A stretch of 64,000 bases of DNA from Porifericola rhodea (GTDB lineage: Bacteria > Bacteroidota > Bacteroidia > Cytophagales > Cyclobacteriaceae), in contig NZ_CP119421.1 in NCBI RefSeq assembly GCF_030506305.1, positions 2,558,501 to 2,622,500 on the forward strand, written 5' to 3'. The notes beneath the pieces were generated by a model that had not been told where the DNA came from, ran no database searches, and saw only the letters and a list, made by a program, of their open reading frames with translations. Position numbers and translations under genes: made by a program. Below, piece after piece: positions 56,988 through 64,000 of the stretch (position 1 is its first letter; each line of letters begins with the position of its first letter).

Positions 56988-59075
56988 TTATTCAGGCTCA
57001 GCCATCATCAAATTTTGTTCAATAAAAGGTCTTAAGATAGAATGAAACCATGCAATAGCGGCCTCCCCATCTTTCAGGGTAGCTTCAGTAATATCCCTGC
57101 TATGTCTTATGCTATTCCTTAACTCTCCCAACTGACTGAAGCGTGTCATGATCATTCCTTTGCTACCAAAGTTCTCTTCAAATAAAGGCCATACTCCCTT
57201 AGCTAGCATTACATCTTTATATTCCTGTAGATCAAAAAAGTCTAATTTTCTCCGTAAGGCATCAAATTGCTTTTTATCCTCTCCAGGATTTTTTCTCAGC
57301 CAGTTATTAATTCGTCCCTCAGACTTTTCACGAATGTGTATAGGAATAAATTCTTCATAGGCATTTATTTCAGCGGTATTTTCCAGTTTCATCGCAATTA
57401 GGTTCCTCATCGCAATTTCCAGATTTTCTACCTCCTTATCGTAGTGCTGAAGGTCTTCAGGTACTACATTCTCCTTCTTGGTTTCATGATAAGACTTCAA
57501 GAATTTATTGATGCCCTCACATATTTTTTTCCTACGTTCCTCCAGGAAGGTTTCGTATTGATCAATATCATACAGCTCTGTATTAGTAGGCACAAACTGT
57601 TTCCTTAACTGCTCAGCATCAATCTTGGGTAGATATTCCGCTGGGTCGGTATCCAAAATTTCAATGTTAGACTGCTGAGTAATGAAAGCAATATTGGCAA
57701 TCTCATTGATCAGGGCCTTATGAACAGAGTTTTTAGAATTGTATTTTTTATAAAGAAAGGCTTTAGGGAATATATGATGGCGTTGAAGCTTATTATTATA
57801 GCCTATACTTTTTGAGTAAAGACTCAAAGCAGGATTGGTCCAGTCTTTGGCATTTTGAGCTCTAATGGCGCTATAAAAAATATTATAGATCCTACTTCTA
57901 ACTCCTTGATAAGCCAGGTCTTCTGTTCTCAGATAGAGGTTGGTGCCCCGGTAAAGCTGCATCTCTTTGATCAGTGCATCTAAGGAATCTGTTTCTTTAA
58001 TAATGTTGATGTCCTTCTCCAGATAGGATTCAGAAGATCCACTAAAACGCCCCCAGAGCAATGCCATGAAAAGCCAGAAAATAGCCTTATTGGCTTCCTC
58101 TGCACTTTCAAACTTTAAATCTTTGCGAGATAGATAGTAGATTAATACATACAGTACATAGAATGAACTGTAACTATCAGAAGAGTCAATGTATGCACTA
58201 TCCCTTAGAACATTAATGAGATACGAAAGCAGTTTTTTGAGTTTAGGCCATGCTTCCTCAAATTGCTCCTGGGTGACATCTGCAATTTCAGAAGTGTATT
58301 TTCCTCTGCCGGTAGTTAAGATATTGATACATCTGGTCAGGAACCTGAAGCTAAAGTCGTAATTATAAGTTTTGTACTCCTCTATTACTTCTCTAAACCG
58401 TTCTTTTACCTGGGGCCAATTAGAAGTAATGATGGCTAAGGCGAGATCCGATTCACTGAGCGTTGTACCGGTTTTATTAACAAGGTTAAATATCTCAACA
58501 ACCTTCTCAAGTTGGTCTTCATCAATTTCCTTAATATAATACCCATATTCCTCAATGCGGCCAAGACGATTAATAGTACTTAACTTATTCGTATAATAGG
58601 ACTTCTGGGAATCTTCAAGCTTATGAAGATTATCAAGAAATGCAGATACACCTCCTTTACGCAAAAAATCAGATACGTGTATCCATTCTTGGTTGTTTTC
58701 CATCTTCCGAGGCATGTAGTATTCAAACTCTTCAGTCTCCAGATTGAAATATAGGTCCGTACGCAGAGATACCCCTTCATACCAGGAAGGTGTTTTGCCC
58801 TTGAAAATGGTATAAATGGTAGTGAGCCTTTGTTGCCCATCAAGAATAAGTTGATGGTAAATAGAATTAGTATCAGGTTTATCTCCTCGTATTTTAGAAG
58901 GTTCCTTCGTTTTCCAGATCAGGAATGACCCTGAAGGATACTCTAAATAAAGAGACCTAAAAAACTCTTTTACTTGAGTGCTATTCCAAACATACCCTCT
59001 CTGAAACTCAGGGATAGTATACTCACCATTGTCAATTGATGTTAAAATCTCCTTAATCTTCTTTTCAATAGCCAT
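56988..59075 (-). CDS. DUF262-DUF1524 (GmrSD-like) nuclease with C-terminal HEPN-like domain
   Basis: A 695-residue protein. The DUF262 domain shows YTIPEFQRGYVWN and the ParB-like DGQQR motif at 79-83. The DUF1524 HNH nuclease has LQRHHIFPKAFL near 432 and an Asn in NIAFITQQSN. The last 100 residues, with LGELRNSIRHSRDIT near 650-665 and AIAWFHSIL, resemble a Swt1-type HEPN domain with an RxxxxH pattern. GmrSD enzymes use NTP hydrolysis to cut modified phage DNA; HEPN domains often cut RNA. It lies between hsdM2 (10 bases) and the methyltransferase fusion, inside the restriction operon. Confidence 0.85.
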   Translation of the reverse strand: MAIEKKIKEILTSIDNGEYTIPEFQRGYVWNSTQVKEFFRSLYLEYPSGSFLIWKTKEPSKIRGDKPDTNSIYHQLILDGQQRLTTIYTIFKGKTPSWYEGVSLRTDLYFNLETEEFEYYMPRKMENNQEWIHVSDFLRKGGVSAFLDNLHKLEDSQKSYYTNKLSTINRLGRIEEYGYYIKEIDEDQLEKVVEIFNLVNKTGTTLSESDLALAIITSNWPQVKERFREVIEEYKTYNYDFSFRFLTRCINILTTGRGKYTSEIADVTQEQFEEAWPKLKKLLSYLINVLRDSAYIDSSDSYSSFYVLYVLIYYLSRKDLKFESAEEANKAIFWLFMALLWGRFSGSSESYLEKDINIIKETDSLDALIKEMQLYRGTNLYLRTEDLAYQGVRSRIYNIFYSAIRAQNAKDWTNPALSLYSKSIGYNNKLQRHHIFPKAFLYKKYNSKNSVHKALINEIANIAFITQQSNIEILDTDPAEYLPKIDAEQLRKQFVPTNTELYDIDQYETFLEERRKKICEGINKFLKSYHETKKENVVPEDLQHYDKEVENLEIAMRNLIAMKLENTAEINAYEEFIPIHIREKSEGRINNWLRKNPGEDKKQFDALRRKLDFFDLQEYKDVMLAKGVWPLFEENFGSKGMIMTRFSQLGELRNSIRHSRDITEATLKDGEAAIAWFHSILRPFIEQNLMMAEPE

Positions 59076-59085
59076 CTTACAACTT

Positions 59086-60570
59086 TTAACTTAAGAATTT
59101 TTGAAGTACTGATTTAAATTTATCTTCTGCTTTCAAGCTCTCGTTCCATGCCTCTTTTAGGTCAGCTAAGGCTTCTTCTACAGTGGGTAAATCATCTTCA
59201 ATGATTTTTTCTACATACAGAGGAATATTGAGATTGAAGTCATTTTCTATGATATCTTCTAGAGAGGCTACTTTTACATGATTTTCTACATCCTCAAATG
59301 CTGAATACCATTCATAAATCTGTTTTACGTGTTGCGACTCCAGGAAATTCTGAGCTCTTCCCACTCTAATCTGATCAGCAGCATCAATAAATAGTATTTT
59401 ATCTTTTTTAGCTGCTTCTTTTTGCTTTTTGAAGACCATAATACAAGCGGCTAGCTGTGTGCCGTAGAAAATATTAGGTCCGATACCGATCACAGCTTCT
59501 AACAAATCATCTTCTAATAAGGCCTTTCGTATTTTGCCTTCTGCCCCTTTTCGGAATAGTGCACCATGAGGAAGTACTACTGTCATTCTTCCGCTCTCAT
59601 TCATGGATTTGATCATATGCTGTACCCAAGCCATATCAGCATTACCCTGAGGGGGTACACCGGCTATGTTTCTTCCAAATGGATCATTGGCCCAATTCTC
59701 CGCTCCCCAATTACCAAGTGAGAATGGAGGGTTAGCAATCACACAGTCAAAAGTTTTCAAACCATCAGCCTCAAAAAATACTGGATTTCTCAGTGTATCA
59801 CCTCTCTCTATAAAGAAATCCTCAACCCCATGAAGAAACATATTCATTCTGGCAATAGAGCTGGAGGTAAGGTTCTTCTCCTGACCATATAGCTTAAGTG
59901 TGCGGTAATCCTGATGAGTGTCTTTTAGGTGGTCCACACATTCCAGGAGCATTCCTCCGGTACCGCAAGCCGGATCGTAGATGGTTTCACCTTCTTTGGG
60001 ATCTAGGATAAGGCCCATAAGGTGAACCACAGGGCGAGGAGTATAAAACTCACCTGCTTTTTTGTTAGTGAGATCCGCAAAATGTTTAATCAGATACTCA
60101 TAAGCCTGGCCTAAAATATCAGGGTCAACCAGTTCATTAGATAAAGTATATTGAGAGAAATGCTCAATTAGATCAGTAAGAAGGCGATCTGAAAGCTTAT
60201 TTTTGTTACTCCACTGAGCGTCACCAAAAATATCATATAAGTACTCTTGGTTAGCCTGCTCTATACCTCTTAGGGCTTTTTCAATAGCTAACCCTACATT
60301 GGTAGTAGTCTCTCTTACATCTTTCCAGTGACAACCTTCGGGGATCTCAAATCTGTGAAACTCAGGTAGAGAAGCATATTCCTCATCTCCACCAGATTCT
60401 TCTAAAGCTTGTCTATATTCTTCATCGTAAGTATCTGAGATTCTTTTAAAAAAAAGGAGAGGGAATATGTATACTTTAAAGTCGGATGCATCTACTGGAC
60501 CTTTAAGTATCCATGCTGCTTTTGAGAGGTATTGTTCTAGTTGAGAGAGTGTTAGTTTTGTTTTTGACAT
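59086..60570 (-). CDS. hsdM: Type I restriction DNA methyltransferase subunit M (copy 2)
   Basis: A 494-residue HsdM, clearly related to copy 1 (LEQYLSKAAWILKGPVDASD against the matching start of copy 1). SAM motif DPACGTGG lies near 200 and catalytic NPPF near 280. It has no adjacent hsdS or hsdR of its own. As the first gene of the block, it probably carries the promoter for the whole operon. It may pair with the same HsdS, or be the survivor of a second system whose S gene was lost. Confidence 0.92.
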   Translation of the reverse strand: MSKTKLTLSQLEQYLSKAAWILKGPVDASDFKVYIFPLLFFKRISDTYDEEYRQALEESGGDEEYASLPEFHRFEIPEGCHWKDVRETTTNVGLAIEKALRGIEQANQEYLYDIFGDAQWSNKNKLSDRLLTDLIEHFSQYTLSNELVDPDILGQAYEYLIKHFADLTNKKAGEFYTPRPVVHLMGLILDPKEGETIYDPACGTGGMLLECVDHLKDTHQDYRTLKLYGQEKNLTSSSIARMNMFLHGVEDFFIERGDTLRNPVFFEADGLKTFDCVIANPPFSLGNWGAENWANDPFGRNIAGVPPQGNADMAWVQHMIKSMNESGRMTVVLPHGALFRKGAEGKIRKALLEDDLLEAVIGIGPNIFYGTQLAACIMVFKKQKEAAKKDKILFIDAADQIRVGRAQNFLESQHVKQIYEWYSAFEDVENHVKVASLEDIIENDFNLNIPLYVEKIIEDDLPTVEEALADLKEAWNESLKAEDKFKSVLQKFLS

Positions 60571-60986
60571 AGAAGAATAAAATTCAGTGTTAATTACTGC
60601 TTCAACCTTTCAAAACATGACAAGATAAATTGAGTGAATTCATTTACAATTATCATAATCTATGCAAGAATAGGATAATGTATCAATGCAATCTACCTCT
60701 TTAATAGCTTGCTTATTATTCTTAAGTATAAGTAGTAACACTTTAATTAATACAAGCAAATAAGGATTTCAATATAGTAAAGAAATTGGGATGAAAAGTC
60801 CAGGTAAAACTGATATTCCTAACTAGGTAAAGTTTTCTTATGAATATATGGAAACTTAAATCGGTCAGTTAGATGAACAAGTAAATTGTAGGCACATGCT
60901 CAACCGTTAATTTTAATTAATATTAATGGATTCAAGCTTTTACTCTCTATATTTTACTGGGAGGGTGTATTTTAAGACATAGAAGC
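60571..60986. promoter_or_regulatory. Upstream region of the defence operon
   Basis: A 416-base AT-rich gap ahead of hsdM2, between it and the nuclease pseudogene. The main promoter of the minus-strand block is expected here. I see no clear consensus box, repeat or ORF. Confidence 0.35.
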
Positions 60987-61784
60987 TTATTCCCATATGC
61001 TGATCATCATTGAGTGATCACTAAGCTTGTTTGTTCGCACATTATGGTCATAGTAACAGTTTACTACATTGAGGTTTTTAGATAGAATATGGTCAAACCT
61101 TCTTCCCACTTTATTACTGTGTCCTACATGCTAGCTATGAACTTGTGCGTTGTATCCCTGAACAGTTCGGTAGTTGTCCACATAACCATAGGGCTCTAGT
61201 CCTTTCAGCAAGCAATATTCACCATCATGCCACCGGCTTCTCTGCTCTCTGCACCTACCAAGGCGGATACTTCCATCCTTACGAATTTTTTGTCCCCAGG
61301 TGACCAGTGTACCATCCCAAAGTTCATTTTGGGGAGAGTTGAAGTCTCCACAAAGAATAGCAGGTGTCTCCGAAAAATAGGCCAGATGATGATGAGCACC
61401 CTCAGAGGTCTCAATTTTTATCTACCCATTGGAGGCTCCGGGTGAAATGTGAGTGGTAGTTATTTCAAGGTTGCCATAGGCTTGCACACACACAGTCAAT
61501 GTCTTCTCAGGCCAGATCAATTTGGCTTAGTCTGTAGGATAAATTTCTTCATTGGCAGCAATCATCACAAAGTTGTTCCTAGATTTAAGAAGTTCAGGAT
61601 CATAGTAATGAATTGTAGAGATCACATGATAACCTTCTTTCTCTAATACTCTACACCATAGATCATGAGTAGAGGCCTTTATTTCTTGTAATGCGACATA
61701 ATCTCGTTTATGCGTAAGAATAGCTTCAAATTGGAAAGGTAATTTCTTTTTGCGACCAGCCGTATTCCAGGTAATGAGTTTCAT
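60987..61784 (-). pseudogene. Endonuclease/exonuclease/phosphatase-family gene broken by three stop codons
   Basis: One continuous frame of 266 codons begins MKLITWNTAGRKKK and DYVALQEIKAS and ends SDHSMMISIWE, the outline of an EEP-fold nuclease. Conserved GDFNSPQNELWDG and RFDHIL blocks are visible. Three in-frame stops interrupt it: TAA after EEIYPTD, TAG after SPGASNG, TAG after NAQVHS. There is no frameshift. The intact 5' piece is only about 86 codons (ending at 61527). The stops in one otherwise preserved frame suggest recent decay. Confidence 0.85.
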
Positions 61785-62036
61785 AACCCTTAAATAAACA
61801 TAGGCAAGGTAAATCAAATAGACAGAACAAAAAGAGTACCTTACTCTGGTATAGTTTTATGACTTAATTTCTGTCCAATAAGAATTAATTCGGACTTTCA
61901 CATCTGATCTTTTTCAGAACATTGCAGCCTATGAGAAGGTGTTTTTATTGGTCATAGAAGTTGTTATGTAATTGAAAAGATTTACAGCCCTATATTTCTT
62001 TTATGAATAGGGTGAGTGAAGAGTTATAAACCAAAA
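61785..62036. other. Non-coding stretch near the right end of the island
   Basis: No ORF or RNA recognised. It lies between the nuclease pseudogene and the terminal repeats. Confidence 0.4.
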
Positions 62037-62060
62037 ATGTTGGTGAAATTGTTGGTGAAA
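62037..62060 (+). repeat. Tandem 12-bp repeats near the right end, putative integrase arm sites
   Basis: ATGTTGGTGAAA followed directly by TTGTTGGTGAAA. They match the pair at 11743-11766 in sequence and orientation, and lie 45 bases from the right attachment repeat. Confidence 0.6.
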
Positions 62061-62100
62061 AAGAAAAAGCCACTCACAATTTTGATCGTAAGTGGCTGAT
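62061..62100 (-). terminator. Terminator hairpin supplied by the island to the tRNA-Arg gene
   Basis: Arms at 62068-62077 and 62088-62097 (AGCCACT paired with AGTGGCT, one mismatch further in) with an A-rich tract at the left, which is a T tract when read on the minus strand. It lies about 10 bases beyond the tRNA 3' end. Confidence 0.65.
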
Positions 62101-62104
62101 TATC

Positions 62105-62155
62105 AAGTGATCCCGCCAGGACTCGAACCTGGAACCTACTGCTTAGAAGGCAGTT
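62105..62155. repeat. Right attachment site (51-bp direct repeat)
   Basis: Identical to 11572-11622. It covers the 3' half of the intact tRNA-Arg gene, up to the anticodon stem. Confidence 0.93.
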
Positions 62156-62181
62156 GCTCTATCCAGTTGAGCTACGAGACC
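62108..62181 (-). tRNA. tRNA-Arg (anticodon TCT)
   Basis: Read on the minus strand: acceptor GGTCTCG pairs with CGGGATC and a discriminator A; D arm GCTC..GAGC; anticodon stem ACTGC/GCAGT around CTTCTAA, giving anticodon TCT; T arm with GGTTCGAGTCC. 74 bases, no encoded CCA. It serves as the integration target of the island, and integration restored the 3' half exactly. Confidence 0.95.
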
Positions 62182-62275
62182 TTTAAGCTTTCCTTCATTG
62201 TGAAGGTCTGTCCTAAATGAGCTGCAAATGTACGAAATATATATTTTATGATGCAAGACCTTGTTGGGAAATTCT

Positions 62276-64000
62276 TTAACGGTACCCTTGCGCCTGCAAA
62301 TCAAAAAGCTCAGCATATTTGCCTCCCTTCATTACCAACTCTTCATGCGTGCCTATCTCTAAAAGTTGCCCTTTTTCCAGTACTAATATACGGTCTGCCA
62401 TGCGAACCGTAGAGAAGCGGTGCGAAATGAGTACGGCACTTTTTCCCTCTGTAAGATCAGCAAAGCGGCGAAATACCTCATACTCCGCACGAGCATCTAA
62501 AGCTGCGGTAGGTTCGTCCAATACCAGAAGCTGAGCATCCCGCATGTAAGCACGACTGATTGCTATTTTCTGCCATTCTCCTCCCGATAAATTTACCCCT
62601 TCCGCAAAGCGTCTGCCAATCATTTGATCGTAGCCTTGAGGTAGTTTGCGGATGACCTGATCGGCCATACCTCGGTAAGCCGCGTCATCCAGCTTGGCGT
62701 AATTCATCCTTTCTTCAATTTTGCCAACGGCTATATTGGTGGAGGCATTCATCTGATATCTTACGAAATCTTGGAAGATTACTCCTATAGCTTCCCGCAG
62801 CTGCTCTGGGCTATACTCTCGCAGGTCTTTTCCGTCGAGTAGTATACGCCCTTCACTGGGGTCGTACAGGCGAGTGAGTAACTTAATGATCGTTGTTTTT
62901 CCTGCACCATTTTCGCCTACCAAAGCTAATTTTTCTCCAGCATGTAAGGTGAAACTAAGGTGACGGACAGCCCAAATATCGGTGTTAGGGTAATGAAAGC
63001 CTACATTTTCAAAAGTGAAGCCCTGCCGTATTGGCTGAGGTACTGGCAAAGCTTTTGGGCCTGATGCAATTAATGGACGCATCTCAAAGAAATCGAAAAA
63101 GTCTTGTAGGTAAAGGGCTCCTTCTGCCATACTTGAGAATTGATTCAGTACGTTTTCCAGCAAGCTTCTAAGCCTAGCAAAAGATCCTGCTAAAAAGGTA
63201 AGGTCACCAATGCTTAATTGACCATTTACCGTTTGCAGGATAATCATAACATAAGCAGCATAATAACCAGCACTGCCAATGCTTGCAAAAACACTACCCC
63301 AGCGCGCACGAGAGATAGCAACCTTTTGGTTAGCCTGATAATATTTATCGGCCAGTTGGCTAAAATGATCAACCAGAAAGTCTGACAAACCAAAAATTTT
63401 GACTTCTTTGGCAGTCTCATCACTGGCACCAATAAAGCGAAAATAGTCTAGTTCTCGCCGCTCAGGTGTCCATTGTGTGTTGAGCGAATAGCTACGTTCG
63501 TTGAAGTGCGACTCTCCTAAAAATGCCGGAACAACTGCTACTAAAATTAGTAAAATTAGCCAGGGGTTAAAGGCTACTAGTCCCGCAGCCAGAAATCCAA
63601 TAGTAATAATACTTTGAAACTGACTCAATACCTGCGTCATTAAAGTAGTGCGGCGTACGGTCTGGCGGCGAGCCCGCTCCAGTTTGTCATAAAAATCAGC
63701 GTCTTCAAACTGGGCCAGATCAAGAGAGCCAGCATGACGCATTAGTCGTACTGACGATTCGTTAGCAAACTTATCTCCCAGAAGACTATCCAGAAGCACA
63801 GTAGCCCGGTTGATGGCATCCGATACTATAGCTAACAGAAGCTCCAGGCCTATGTATGTAAATAGTAGTGTAAGGTCTTCTGAATTGCTACTTTGGGTAA
63901 TGCGTACTACTTCATCAATTATTAGCTTGCCAATGTAGAGGGTGGTTACCGGAATAGCGGCTCTTACCACTCTTAAAAAAACATTGGCAGCAAACATTTG
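62276..64000 (-). CDS. ABC-type exporter, fused membrane and ATPase domains (5' end outside window)
   Basis: At least 573 residues. The membrane half has several helices (for example IITIGFLAAGLVAFNPWLIL). The ATPase half has Walker A GENGAGKTT, signature LSGGEWQ, Walker B LLVLDEPTAALD and the switch His in ISHRFS. It is an MsbA/lipid- or peptide-type half exporter that works as a dimer. The frame starts with ATG at 63997, but the sequence there is already in the first helix region, so the real start is probably upstream of the window. The substrate cannot be predicted. It is part of the chromosome right of the island. Confidence 0.9.
   Translation of the reverse strand, partial: QMFAANVFLRVVRAAIPVTTLYIGKLIIDEVVRITQSSNSEDLTLLFTYIGLELLLAIVSDAINRATVLLDSLLGDKFANESSVRLMRHAGSLDLAQFEDADFYDKLERARRQTVRRTTLMTQVLSQFQSIITIGFLAAGLVAFNPWLILLILVAVVPAFLGESHFNERSYSLNTQWTPERRELDYFRFIGASDETAKEVKIFGLSDFLVDHFSQLADKYYQANQKVAISRARWGSVFASIGSAGYYAAYVMIILQTVNGQLSIGDLTFLAGSFARLRSLLENVLNQFSSMAEGALYLQDFFDFFEMRPLIASGPKALPVPQPIRQGFTFENVGFHYPNTDIWAVRHLSFTLHAGEKLALVGENGAGKTTIIKLLTRLYDPSEGRILLDGKDLREYSPEQLREAIGVIFQDFVRYQMNASTNIAVGKIEERMNYAKLDDAAYRGMADQVIRKLPQGYDQMIGRRFAEGVNLSGGEWQKIAISRAYMRDAQLLVLDEPTAALDARAEYEVFRRFADLTEGKSAVLISHRFSTVRMADRILVLEKGQLLEIGTHEELVMKGGKYAELFDLQAQGYR

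Larger units (their letters stand above)
11572..62155. mobile_element. tRNA-Arg-integrated genomic island, about 50.6 kb
   Basis: Bounded by an exact 51-bp direct repeat (11572-11622 and 62105-62155) corresponding to the 3' half of tRNA-Arg(TCT). The tRNA is intact at the right end and truncated at the left. A tyrosine integrase starts 177 bases inside the left copy, and tandem 12-bp repeats lie near both ends. Cargo includes RNA repair, type I restriction, DarTG, Zorya-like genes, nucleases and a giant-protein cluster. No relaxase, type IV secretion, replication or phage structural genes are visible, so it is probably mobilisable only by its integrase or with help. Much of it is visibly richer in A+T than the left flank, except the RNA-repair segment and the IS elements, so it is a mosaic. 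Confidence 0.9.

Noticed and set aside
61205-61445. Overlapping short ORFs on both strands
   Set aside because: They are out-of-frame or antisense shadows of the EEP-nuclease pseudogene, whose true frame is recognisable across this part.
11572-62155. Prophage or conjugative element
   Set aside because: No capsid, portal, terminase, tail, relaxase or type IV secretion genes were found among the recognisable products.
1-64000. CRISPR array, rRNA operon or replication origin
   Set aside because: I saw no regularly spaced repeats with spacers, no rRNA sequence and no origin-like iterons while reading the window.

Overview
The window looks like a member of the Bacteroidota, most likely the Cytophagales. 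It carries a SusD/RagB nutrient-binding lipoprotein, a DUF1080 sugar hydrolase, a large PVC-type dehydrogenase/cytochrome c lipoprotein, few Shine-Dalgarno sites, and TAnnTTTG-like -7 promoter elements. This comes from protein character only; no database was searched.

Layout. Positions 1-11.5 kb are chromosomal: susD, a DUF1080 secreted protein, an ECF sigma/small ORF/divergent clpP operon (minus strand), a lipoprotein dehydrogenase-cytochrome c plus FG-GAP pair, an orphan histidine kinase, and a graveyard holding a broken transposase and a broken Xre/MbcA-type antitoxin. Positions 11,572-62,155 form one integrated island of about 50.6 kb. It sits in the 3' half of a tRNA-Arg(TCT) gene and is bounded by a perfect 51-bp direct repeat; the intact tRNA is at the right end. 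A tyrosine integrase lies just inside the left repeat, and tandem 12-bp repeats occur near both ends. I see no relaxase, conjugation or phage structural genes. To the right, chromosomal sequence resumes with an ABC exporter that runs off the window.

Island cargo, left to right: integrase with a putative excisionase-like HTH protein and two unknown proteins; a plus-strand cluster (15.0-28.7 kb) of an M35-like metallopeptidase, a membrane-anchored M15-like peptidase, two tiny proteins, a lipoprotein and a 3095-residue protein I cannot assign; an RNA-repair locus (28.7-39.0 kb) with hen1, pnkp and two rlaP nucleotidyltransferases, opposed by a WYL regulator fused to a PhyH-type Fe(II)/2-oxoglutarate dioxygenase, with an IS21-family element inserted in the shared control region; a PD-(D/E)XK nuclease; an IS481-family element; and a minus-strand defence block (41.6-60.6 kb).

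The defence block is read right to left as hsdM2, a DUF262-DUF1524-HEPN (GmrSD-like) protein, a DNA methyltransferase-AlbA_2 fusion, hsdM1, hsdS, darT, darG, a GHKL ATPase with a NOV_C-like nuclease end, hsdR, and then a Zorya-like zorA-zorB-HNH trio. Nearly all joints are overlaps or gaps of a few bases, so most of it is probably one operon: a type I restriction system carrying a DarTG toxin-antitoxin pair and other effectors. A nuclease-like pseudogene with three in-frame stops closes the island. The best candidates for an undescribed system are the giant-protein cluster, the WYL-PhyH/RNA-repair locus, and the composite restriction/DarTG/GHKL operon.
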